This document shows positions 1-7,400 of a stretch of 10,773 nucleotides of DNA, in pieces. The translations under genes and the position numbers were made by a program. The notes under the pieces were generated by a model. That model searched no databases. It saw only the letters and a list, made by a program, of their open reading frames with translations, and was not told the DNA's origin. How positions within the stretch are numbered: position 1 is the first letter of the stretch; each line of letters starts with the position of its first letter. The stretch is from positions 1 to 10,773 of the forward strand of contig JANWWX010000021.1 in assembly GCA_025057195.1 (NCBI GenBank), in the 5' to 3' direction. Source of the DNA: Leptospiraceae bacterium (GTDB taxonomy: Bacteria > Spirochaetota > Leptospiria > Turneriellales > Turneriellaceae).

Positions 1-2
1 TC

Positions 3-2216
3 GGGCGTGAAAACGAGGGCACAAGCATCCCGAAGTCCACACGGGCCGGAGAGGTCCCGCACCTGCGTGCGATATTGCTCACGGGCAGTATCCACACCTA
101 TGCGGCAATACTGATCGGTATCCCCGTCTTGGTGTTGTGGGGTGGGGTAGCTGCATTACTTTGGACGATGATTTTGGGCGTGCTCCTGGCCTCGCTGCGC
201 TTTGCCCAGGGCATTTTGGCCGTTAAATACCGAGAGAAGGCAGAGAAAAACTGGTTGGGTGGAGCGGCGGCCATCATTGCCGGGGGTTTTCCTGGCAGGC
301 AGTTTGCCCTAATCTATGCTGCATTGGGCGTGGCTGCCGTTTTAGTTTGGGGTGCTTTGACCCAAGCCGAATTGTGGCACAATTTTTTTGAGCCAGCAAC
401 TCACATAAAAACCCAGAAACAGGCGTTGCCCTACCGCCTGGACGAACATGCCTTTGCTGGCCAATCGGCCTTGCTGCTGATGGCGGTTGTGGGATTGTTT
501 TTCACGTTAGGGGGCATTCGCCGGATTGGCCGGGTTGCAGCTTGGCTTGTGCCAACGGCGACTGCACTGCTCCTACTTTTGGCAGCTTACCTCATCGCCC
601 AAAATGTGCAGAAATCCTGGCAACTTTTCCATCAGGGCTGTAGCCAGGCACTCAACTGGAAAGGACTTGTTGCCGGTGGCTTCACCACTTTGCTGATTTT
701 CCAGTGTGCAAGTTTCAATGGCGTGGTGGCACCGGAGGCAGCCACCGGGCTTGCCACCCCTATCATAGCCGCTTCCGTCAACGACTATCCGGTCAAACAA
801 GGGCTCATCTCGATGTCAGCCGCACTTTTTTATAGCACTATTGTCGTTCCGCTTTTGGGACTTGCCTACGCGGTGGGTTTGCCCGAGTTGCCGGCGGTGC
901 AAGGCAAGGCGATATCCTCACCGATTTCAGCAGCGGGACTGGCACAGGCCATGCAGTTTTCGTTTGCGCATATTTTTACAGCTGGGCTTGGCCGTGGGGC
1001 ATTCTTCGTGCTCGCCGTTGCGCTGTTTCTGCTCGGAACGGTTGCCATCGCCGTGTGGATTGCGATTTTAGACCGCTTACTTTGGGCGCTGCGCTTGGGC
1101 GGCTGGCTGTGGCTTTTTCGTTTGTGCTATCTTTCGCTTTTCATCTTTTCCCCTGCGTTGGCATCCCTGGCACCCAAGTTGCAGATTTCGGCAGTGCTAC
1201 TGGGGCTGATGGCGCTGCTTTTTACAGCAACGCTTTTGGCCAGAGCCGGCGAGGTGCGTAAGGAGGCAGTTGCCTATTTTGCGCAGTATCCGCACCGGCA
1301 CGATCTGGCAGTGCAGTTTTATGTCCTGCTTTTACGCCTTTTACCGAAAAATACTGTTTCAAAAGCCAGCGGCTTTCTTGCCGGGTTGCGCTTGCCGCGC
1401 TTCATCATGACTCCAGTGATCTTGGCATTCGCGAAAATCTATAAAATCAATATCCAGGAAGCTGAGCTCGAGGTGCGCGATTATGAATCGCTCAATAAAT
1501 TTTTCACACGCGCGCTCAAAAATGGGGCACGCCTAATTGACCAAAAAGAAAATGTCGTCATTTCCCCGGTCGATGGCACAATCCTGGTTGCTGGCTCACT
1601 CGAGCGCGGCCTGCTCTTGCAGAGCAAGGGCATGGAATCCACACTGTCAGGTGTGCTCGGCAACGATCGCTTCTATAAAAATTTTTTGGGTGGGCATTAT
1701 ATCACGATCTATCTTTCACCGCAGGACTACCACCGCATCCATGCCCCGGTCGATGGCCGCATCATTGGCTACTATTACCAACCGGGGAAACTTTTTCCAG
1801 TCAACAATATTGCGGTCAACACAATCAACCAGCTCTTTTCACGCAACGAACGCCTGATCACCTATATCCAGAGCGACTATGGCCTGGTTGCCGTGGTCAA
1901 AATCGGGGCGACCTCGGTGGGAAAAATCCGCGTCACTTATGATCCCACCATTGCCACCAACCGCTGGGTGCGGCTACCCCGTGAGCATTTTTATGAAGAA
2001 GAAATCCGTATCCGCAAAGGCGCTGAACTCGGCCGCTTTGAGATGGGCTCGACAGTGATGCTACTTTTTGAAAAAGACACAGTGGAGTTATTGGACTTCG
2101 AGGAACGCCAGAGAGTGCTTTTGGGCCAGCCGATAGCGGTATTCACCCGCCAAAAGCCGAAAACCAAACCTAAGGAGCCACATAAAAGGGCGCGGGTGAA
2201 AGGAGTGCAGCGGTGA
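3..2216 (+). CDS. psd: AGCS-type transporter fused to phosphatidylserine decarboxylase (5'-partial)
   Basis: One uninterrupted frame joins two proteins. It is open to the left edge with no ATG or GTG, so the true start lies outside; residues are counted from the TTG at 75. Residues 1-390 hold about ten hydrophobic segments and resemble AGCS sodium:amino-acid symporters (LRFAQGILAVKYREK at 41-55, EAATGLATPI at 221-230, NDYPVKQGLISM at 236-247). Residues 413-690 are a complete PSD, which decarboxylates phosphatidylserine to phosphatidylethanolamine at the inner membrane. The expected autocleavage/catalytic residues are present: D500 in SPVDG, H553 and H556 in DYHRIHAP, and the G658-S659 cleavage site in MGSTV, where the serine becomes the pyruvoyl group. 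After cleavage the beta chain would stay attached to the transporter. The basic tail (690-713) is not part of PSD. The PSD call is firm; the AGCS half is diverged and its substrate unknown. Confidence 0.85.
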   Translation, partial: GRENEGTSIPKSTRAGEVPHLRAILLTGSIHTYAAILIGIPVLVLWGGVAALLWTMILGVLLASLRFAQGILAVKYREKAEKNWLGGAAAIIAGGFPGRQFALIYAALGVAAVLVWGALTQAELWHNFFEPATHIKTQKQALPYRLDEHAFAGQSALLLMAVVGLFFTLGGIRRIGRVAAWLVPTATALLLLLAAYLIAQNVQKSWQLFHQGCSQALNWKGLVAGGFTTLLIFQCASFNGVVAPEAATGLATPIIAASVNDYPVKQGLISMSAALFYSTIVVPLLGLAYAVGLPELPAVQGKAISSPISAAGLAQAMQFSFAHIFTAGLGRGAFFVLAVALFLLGTVAIAVWIAILDRLLWALRLGGWLWLFRLCYLSLFIFSPALASLAPKLQISAVLLGLMALLFTATLLARAGEVRKEAVAYFAQYPHRHDLAVQFYVLLLRLLPKNTVSKASGFLAGLRLPRFIMTPVILAFAKIYKINIQEAELEVRDYESLNKFFTRALKNGARLIDQKENVVISPVDGTILVAGSLERGLLLQSKGMESTLSGVLGNDRFYKNFLGGHYITIYLSPQDYHRIHAPVDGRIIGYYYQPGKLFPVNNIAVNTINQLFSRNERLITYIQSDYGLVAVVKIGATSVGKIRVTYDPTIATNRWVRLPREHFYEEEIRIRKGAELGRFEMGSTVMLLFEKDTVELLDFEERQRVLLGQPIAVFTRQKPKTKPKEPHKRARVKGVQR
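2046..2051 (+). other. PSD self-cleavage site (Gly-Ser)
   Basis: These two codons encode G658-S659 in the motif FEMGSTVMLLF, which corresponds to the LGST motif of E. coli PSD. In that family the proenzyme cuts itself between Gly and Ser, and the serine becomes the pyruvoyl cofactor at the N-terminus of the small alpha chain. Here the alpha chain would be about 55 residues, longer than usual because of the basic C-terminal tail. The site is seen directly; cleavage is inferred from the family. Confidence 0.8.
2199..2205 (+). promoter_or_regulatory. Ribosome binding site of proC
   Basis: AAAGGAG lies 7 nt before the GTG at 2213. It is the best Shine-Dalgarno match before any gene in the window. 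It supports the GTG start that overlaps the fusion gene's stop codon (GTGA). Confidence 0.7.
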
Positions 2217-3022
2217 AACTGGGCATTGTCGGACTGGGCAAAATGGGATCGGCGATGGCGCAGGCGCTGGCCAGCCGCTACGAAATCATTGGCTACGAGA
2301 AGAGTGAGGCAGTGCGCAAAAAATTGCGGCCTGCACTTGCCAAAAAAATCCAATTGGCCGAATCGCTGGAAAACCTTTTAGAACTCGCAGAAACGGTGGT
2401 GGTCGCAACCAAGCCGCAGCAAGTAAAAGAAGTAGTTGCCAATATCCGCGACCACCGTCTGGTCATCAGCATTGCCGCCGGAGTTTCGCTGAGAGTCATC
2501 GACTCTGCCCGCTCTGCGGCAGGACCCACCATCCGTGCCATGCCCAATTTACCCCTTCTCATCCGCCGTGGCATTACCGCCTATACAGGAAACCGCTTTT
2601 GTACCCACGAGGAGTTGGCACTGGCCCAAGAGATTTTCTCGTATCTCGGTGGAGCCATCTACCTTGAGCAAGAAAAGATGCTCCATGCGGTGACAGCCCT
2701 TTCTGGTTCGGGTCCAGCTTTTGTTTTCCTTTTTCTACAAAATCTGGAGGATGCGGGAGTGTTGCTCGGGCTTTCGCGCGCAGAAAGCCGTCGCTTAGCC
2801 ATCGCAACGGTGTTGGGCGCCACAGAACTTGTGCGCCAAGAGGATTGCGCCCCGCAGCAGCTGATCCACGATGTTGTCTCTCCTGGCGGGACAACAGCTT
2901 TAGGACTTAGAGCACTGCATAAAAATGGTTTTCCGTTCGCGGTGCAGGAAGCAGTGATCGCTGCAGCACGCCGCTCGGTGGAACTGGCCCAAGAGGCACG
3001 GGCACAGCAAAATAGCGAGTAG
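2213..3022 (+). CDS. proC: Pyrroline-5-carboxylate reductase
   Basis: This 269-residue protein matches the usual ProC length. ProC catalyses the last step of proline synthesis, NAD(P)H-dependent reduction of 1-pyrroline-5-carboxylate to L-proline, in the cytoplasm. The N-terminal Rossmann fold has GIVGLGKMGSA at 4-14 and VATKPQQ at 64-70. The C-terminal helical dimerisation and active-site half has TALSGSGPAF at 161-170 and VVSPGGTTALGL at 221-232, the ProC signature region. A usually conserved MPNTP segment reads MPNLP at 110-114, a mild oddity. The GTG start overlaps the upstream stop by 4 bp and has a strong ribosome binding site. The stop codon shares one base with the next gene's start. 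Translation is probably coupled to the upstream PSD fusion gene. Confidence 0.93.
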   Translation: MKLGIVGLGKMGSAMAQALASRYEIIGYEKSEAVRKKLRPALAKKIQLAESLENLLELAETVVVATKPQQVKEVVANIRDHRLVISIAAGVSLRVIDSARSAAGPTIRAMPNLPLLIRRGITAYTGNRFCTHEELALAQEIFSYLGGAIYLEQEKMLHAVTALSGSGPAFVFLFLQNLEDAGVLLGLSRAESRRLAIATVLGATELVRQEDCAPQQLIHDVVSPGGTTALGLRALHKNGFPFAVQEAVIAAARRSVELAQEARAQQNSE

Positions 3023-3930
3023 TGCGCGAAGCGGAAATCCTGAGCTTTATTGCCAAACTTGCCTGCTCGCGCGGCAACCCACTGCCGGCGGACGACATTG
3101 GCAGGATGCCGAAATCCAGAATTTATGCAGCGACCGATAGCGTAATCCAAAACACCCACTATCGTGAAGATTGGCTCAAGCCACAGGATGTCGCCTATAA
3201 GCTTTTTGCGCGCAACTGGTCAGATTTTTTGGTCAAGAATATCCGTCCCGAAGCCGCGCTGCTCAATCTGGGCCTGCGTCCCCGGGCAGGACTGGGACGC
3301 TTTGTGCGCGATTTCCTGCGCGCGCTCGATCAGCTCTTGCTGCAGCACCGCATCACGCTCATCGGCGGTGATTGTGCCCGTGCTGAATGCGACCACTTCA
3401 CCCTCACATTTTTGGGGCGTCGCGGCCATTTTGTGCCGAGAAAAGCACGTACCATCCAGCCGGGTGATCGGATCTTGCAGTTTGGTGCTATCGGGGCAAG
3501 CGAGGCTGCGCGCCTGCTTTTGGAAAAAAATAAAACCCTGCCCCGACAGAGAGTGGTAGGATTTTTGCGTCCCCATGTTTTCCCCGCATTGCCCCGCTCG
3601 CACCAGCTTTTGGCAACAATCGACCAAAGCGATTCAGTGGCAAAATCGCTCTGGCTTTTGGCCGAGGCCAATCGTGCCGTTTTGGAAGTAGAGCTGTCGG
3701 ATTTAGACGTCGTCCCCGAATACCAAGCACTTTGTGAGGGCAATCCGCAGCGGCTTGTTGCAGCGGCCGAGGACCTTGCGGTCTTCGCCATCGGCAGGCC
3801 ACGGCAGGACATAGCACCTGCTTTTCGTGTTATCGGGAAAGTAAAGTCCATCCGCAGCAAGGCTGCTGTGCGCTATTTTTGGCACGGCATGCCAGTTGCC
3901 TTGGACACGGATGAGTTCGAACACTTTTGA
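3022..3930 (+). CDS. thiL: Thiamine-monophosphate kinase homologue, diverged
   Basis: This 302-residue protein is about the length of ThiL, which phosphorylates thiamine monophosphate to the diphosphate with ATP. The family's segments appear in order, but several are eroded. GIGDDAA-like is LPADDIG (21-27); STDTLVAGNHF-like is ATDSVIQNTHY (37-47); YKALAVNLSDLAAMG-like is YKLFARNWSDFLVKN (59-73). IGGDCAR (114-120) is well kept. IDLSDGL-like is IDQSDSV (200-206), and SGGEDYEL-like is AAAEDLAV (247-254). Many metal-binding acidic residues therefore remain (D24/D25, D39, D68, D117, D201/D204, E250-D251), while the flanking glycines do not. The start is a GTG overlapping the proC stop by one base (TAGTG) with no good ribosome binding site, so coupling is likely. 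Membership of the ThiL/PurM-like fold is fairly sure; kinase activity on thiamine phosphate is less so. Confidence 0.72.
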   Translation: MREAEILSFIAKLACSRGNPLPADDIGRMPKSRIYAATDSVIQNTHYREDWLKPQDVAYKLFARNWSDFLVKNIRPEAALLNLGLRPRAGLGRFVRDFLRALDQLLLQHRITLIGGDCARAECDHFTLTFLGRRGHFVPRKARTIQPGDRILQFGAIGASEAARLLLEKNKTLPRQRVVGFLRPHVFPALPRSHQLLATIDQSDSVAKSLWLLAEANRAVLEVELSDLDVVPEYQALCEGNPQRLVAAAEDLAVFAIGRPRQDIAPAFRVIGKVKSIRSKAAVRYFWHGMPVALDTDEFEHF

Positions 3931-4447
3931 AGGACCAACCATAGTCCTGCACCGGCCCCTGATCCCACAAAACACCGGCAATATTGCAAGGTTGTGTGTG
4001 GCATTGAATTCACCGCTCATCATCACCGGCAAAGCAGGTTTTCGCTGGGATGAGGCAGCGGTGCGCCGTGCGGGACTTGACTGCTGGCCATTTTTGCAGT
4101 TCCAACATTTCCCTCGCTTTGCCGATTTTTGGCGAACATACCGCAACCGGCGCATCATCGCCGTCAGCAAGGCCGGGGCTATCTCGGCGCTATCGTTTAA
4201 TTTTGAAAAAGGCGACATCGTGCTTTTTGGCAACGAAACCATGGGCTTGCCGCCCGTTTTGCTGCGCAAACTGCCAACGAGTGTCTATCTGCCGATGAGT
4301 GGACCGGTGCGTAGCCTCAACCTGTCCAATAGTGTCGCCGTTGTCGCCTATTGTTATGTGCGTGCCGTCTGGGGTGACAAAGCTGTCCATTCGCCGCATG
4401 ACTATCCCCGCACCTACTACCGCAGGCATGCGCCCAAAAATTCCTGA
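3911..4447 (+). CDS. trmL: tRNA (cytidine/uridine-34 2'-O)-methyltransferase, SPOUT family
   Basis: This 178-residue SpoU/TrmL-type enzyme would use S-adenosylmethionine to methylate the ribose of wobble base 34 in certain leucine tRNAs. It tracks E. coli TrmL (157 residues) along most of its length: IVLHRPLIPQNTGNIARLC near the N-terminus, GFRWDEAAVRRAGLD, then the knot motifs FGNETMGLP and LPM followed by RSLNLSNSVAVVAY. The final 20 or so residues (HDYPRTYYRRHAPKNS) exceed the E. coli protein and are basic. I chose the ATG at 3911, which overlaps thiL by 20 bp, over a TTG at 3896. Homology begins a few codons after the ATG, and only a weak GGA precedes it. The 3' end overlaps mfd by 20 bp. 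Exact tRNA target and nucleotide are inferred from the family. Confidence 0.9.
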   Translation: MSSNTFEGPTIVLHRPLIPQNTGNIARLCVALNSPLIITGKAGFRWDEAAVRRAGLDCWPFLQFQHFPRFADFWRTYRNRRIIAVSKAGAISALSFNFEKGDIVLFGNETMGLPPVLLRKLPTSVYLPMSGPVRSLNLSNSVAVVAYCYVRAVWGDKAVHSPHDYPRTYYRRHAPKNS

Positions 4448-7400
4448 AATTATTCAGGAAAGCCTTGCCCCACACCTTACCAAAATCCACAGCGGGTGTG
4501 GGATCACTCTGCCCGCAAGTTTATGGCCGTGGCTTGCGTTTTTTGCTTACCAGTCTGTCCCAGAAGATGCAAGCCGTATGCTGTGGCTTGTGCCCGACGA
4601 TGCCAGTGCGTTGGGCTTCGTGCGCGCCTGGGAGGCGCTGCAGCGGTTTGTCGGCAGTCGGGCCAATATCGCTGGCCTTGTTTCTTGGGGAGTGATTCCC
4701 TATAGCTTTTCTGCCCCCGACAAAGAAAAAGAATACCAGCGCACGCGTGCGGAATTGCTCATCCGCAGCCAAATGCCGTGCCTGGTTGTGGCTTCCGCAG
4801 AGGGCATGACTAACTATATCGCAACCGGCAGCAGCGGGACGGGAGCACTACACATCGCACGTGGCAAGCCGTGTTCCCGCAGCGCCGTGATCGAAATGCT
4901 CATAGCCTCAGGTTACCAAGAAGAACATCCTGTAATGCGGCCAGGGACATTTTGTGTCAAAGGCAGCATCATCGATTTTTTTCCTCCGGATGAAGACGAA
5001 CCGATCCGTTTAGACTTTTTTGGGGATACTGTTGAGTCGATCCGTGTGTTTTCGCATGAAACACAGCGTAGCCTGGAAAGCCGCGATACGGTGCGCATTG
5101 CCCCGCTGCGGCCTGACACCACCGGCCTTGAGATAGCAATCCGAGATTTCCTCAAAAACCGCGCTGCCGAAAACCTACCGGGCTTTTTGGCCAGCGGTGG
5201 CTGCAACCTTGCCGGTTACGCCGATTTTTACCCTGTGCTGAGGCAGTGCACCGATTTGGCCACACTGTGGCAGGACCGGCTTTTTGCCTGCGCACCGGAA
5301 AAGATCACAAGCCGGCTCGACATCCTTTACCAAGAGCGTGACTATCTCTACACGCGCTGCCAGCATCCGCTCAAAATAGCACCCGAAAAACTTTTTCCCG
5401 CAAAAACCACACTCCTCCAATTTCTGGCTAAGGCGGTGGCTCTAAAAGAGCCTGTGGCTGCGGAGGAAAGTGCCTTTATGCCCGCACCCGTTTTTGGTGG
5501 CAGGCTTGCACTCTTACGCGATTTCATAGAACGCCATCCGAACAAGAAGATTTATTTTTTTATTGAATCACCCCACCAGAAAGAGAGGCTCACCAACGCG
5601 CTCAAAGAAGTGGCAATTCCAGAAATCCTCCATTGTTATTATCCAAACGGATTCTCCAATGAAAATTTTGTGCTTTTGACCGAAAACGATGTCTTCGGCC
5701 GTGTTGTCCGCAAATACACTCCCGACAAGGCGATCAGCCGCATCATCGAAAGCTATACAGACCTCAAAGAGGGCGACTATGTAGTGCATGTCAATTATGG
5801 TATCGCGCGTTTCAACGGGCTCTGCCGCATGCGGGTGCAAAATACCGAACGCGATTTTTTAGAGTTGGTGTTTGCTGAAAATGCGAAGCTTTTTGTGCCA
5901 CTCGACCAACTGCAGCTGGTGCATAAATACATTGGTGCTACGGAAAACCCACGCTTGGATTATTTGGGCAAGAAATCTTCGTGGGCGAAAACCCGTGCCC
6001 GCGTACGGCGCATGGTGGATAGCATTGCGCAAGAACTGATCGAGCTTTATGCCAAAAGGCGTGAACAAAAGGGCTATGCCTTTCCACCGGATACAAGCTT
6101 CCAGCACGATTTTGAAGCGGCTTTCCCCCATACCGAAACTGAGCACCAATTGGCCGCGATCCAGGCGATCAAGGCGGATATGGAATCGGATCGGCCCATG
6201 GATCGCCTGGTCTGCGGTGATGTCGGTTTTGGCAAGACCGAGGTGGCCATCCGCGCAGCGTTTAAGGCGGCGATGGCTGGACGCCAGGTGGCCGTGCTTT
6301 GCCCCACCACGATTTTGGCATTCCAGCATTACCGCACTTTCAGCGAGCGCTTTAAAGGCTATCCCGTGCGGATTGATTATCTCAGCCGTTTCCGCAGCGA
6401 TCGCGAAGTCGCTGCAATCAAAAAAGATCTGGCAGAGGGCAAAATCGACATCATCATCGGCACCCATGCGCTCCTTTCTGATGATATCCGCTACCGGGCA
6501 TTGGGTTTATTGGTGGTCGATGAAGAACAGCGCTTTGGCGTCGAACACAAAGAAAAGCTGCGCCGGCTCAAGACTAACATCGATTGCCTGACGCTCACGG
6601 CCACGCCAATCCCGCGCACGCTGCACATGGCGCTTTCTGGCATCCGCGAGTTGAGTGTGATTGAAACGCCACCGGCCGACCGGCGCAAAATCGAAACCCA
6701 TGTTCTGGAGGAAAGCGAAGAAATCCTGCATTTTGCCATCCAGCGTGAGCTTGAGCGGGGTGGCCAGGTCTATTTTTTGCACAACAAAGTCAAAACCATC
6801 CACGAACAGGCAGCGCACATCCGCCGCCTATTCCCGCAATCCCGTGTGGCAGTGCTGCACGGGCAAATGCCGGAAGATGCCATCGAAGAAATCATGATCG
6901 ATTTTTACGGCCATGCCTACGACATTTTAGTCAGCACCACCATCATCGAATCGGGAATCGACATCCCCAATGTCAACACACTGATAGTGCGCAACGCCCA
7001 CGAATTTGGCTTAAGCCAACTTTACCAGCTTAAAGGTAGGGTGGGGCGCTCAGCCCGCCAGGCGTATGCCTATTTTTTCTACCCTCCTGGTGCGTTGAAG
7101 ACACTCACGCCAGAAGCGCAGCGCCGGCTGGAGGTTTTGGCCGAATACGACGACCTGGGCGCTGGCTTCCGCATCGCGCTCAAGGATTTGGAAATCCGCG
7201 GGGCTGGCAACCTCCTGGGCCGTGAGCAAAGTGGTGAAATTATGGAGGTCGGCTTTGAGCTTTATGCGCAGATGCTGGAGGAAAAAATCCGCGAGCTAAG
7301 GGGACAAAAAATCGAACAAGAGTTCCACACCACGGTCGTTTTGCCGTGCGACTGGTATTTCCCCGATGACTACATTGCCGACACGCGTTCTAAAATGGAG

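Noticed and set aside
75..77. TTG at 75 as the true start of the fusion protein
   Set aside because: The frame stays open to the window's left edge, no ribosome binding site precedes the TTG, and it would cut into the first conserved region of the AGCS family.
3220..3860. Long minus-strand open frames opposite thiL
   Set aside because: They sit antisense to a gene with recognisable homology, have low-complexity Ser/Arg/Ala-rich products, and show no family motifs; they are shadows of the plus-strand gene.
3896..3910. TTG start for trmL
   Set aside because: The ATG five codons downstream at 3911 is a stronger start codon, and homology to TrmL begins after it.
4299..4427. N-terminal extension of mfd from a GTG at 4299
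   Set aside because: The extra 43 residues lie entirely inside trmL in another frame, have no Mfd-like sequence, and the ATG at 4428 gives a normal family length.
4441..4502. Intrinsic terminator between trmL and mfd
   Set aside because: Neither inverted repeat is followed by a T-run on either strand in the required position, and both lie inside mfd coding sequence.
5859..6467. 202-residue minus-strand open frame opposite mfd
   Set aside because: It lies opposite the best conserved part of Mfd, including Walker A, and its product resembles no known family.
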